The notes under the pieces are model-generated. The model did not search any database and was not told where the DNA came from. It saw only the letters and a list, made by a program, of their open reading frames with translations. A DNA stretch of 6,831 nt. It comes from Bacteroidales bacterium. Lineage in GTDB: Bacteria; Bacteroidota; Bacteroidia; Bacteroidales; UBA7960. The stretch lies in NCBI GenBank assembly GCA_007132395.1, contig SLOR01000170.1, positions 1 to 6,831 on the forward strand. Direction: 5' to 3'. Positions 6,805 through 6,831 of the stretch are shown one piece after another; the stretch's first letter is position 1; each line of letters opens with the position of its first letter. The translations under genes and the position numbers were made by a program.

Positions 6805-6831
6805 CAAAATCTATTTTATTTTACCAAAATC

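Overview
The window looks like ordinary chromosome from a member of the Bacteroidota. Three things point there. The YfhO-family protein carries an N-terminal loop (ALWTNSMFGGMPAF) typical of that phylum. A small DUF4834-type protein with a GEYVDFEEV motif sits directly upstream of it. The best promoter candidate matches the Bacteroidota -7 consensus TAnnTTTG, while most genes lack a strong Shine-Dalgarno sequence. Base composition is moderate and uniform. I see no mobile element, phage gene, tRNA, rRNA or CRISPR array. The order within the phylum cannot be fixed from this sequence.

All five genes lie on the minus strand, so transcription runs from right to left. From the right end the layout is: a strong 18-bp hairpin (6761-6804) that probably ends the transcript of a gene outside the window; a promoter (-7 element at 6725-6732); a leader of about 100 nt with inverted repeats; a DUF4834-like small membrane protein (6318-6617); a YfhO-family polytopic membrane protein (3846-6299); a GT-B glycosyltransferase of family-4 type (2474-3763); and a SulP-family anion transporter with a C-terminal STAS domain (805-2472). 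Gaps between these four genes are 18, 82 and 1 bp, so they probably form one operon. A weak terminator candidate follows the transporter. A separate Yip1-domain membrane protein (4-615) then follows, with its own candidate promoter at 641-672.

In functional terms, YfhO proteins are GT-C-type membrane enzymes. Where studied, in Firmicutes, they add sugars to extracytoplasmic polymers using lipid-linked donors. Next to a cytoplasmic GT-B glycosyltransferase, this suggests work on a cell-surface glycan, but the substrate is not visible here. The SulP transporter (sulfate, bicarbonate or dicarboxylate are all possible) is tied to the glycosyltransferase by a TAATATG junction, which suggests co-translation more than shared chemistry. 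I found no convincing new system. The items most worth a second look are the YfhO C-terminal region, where an alternative frame reads like protein, the structured leader, the right-end hairpin and the transporter linkage.
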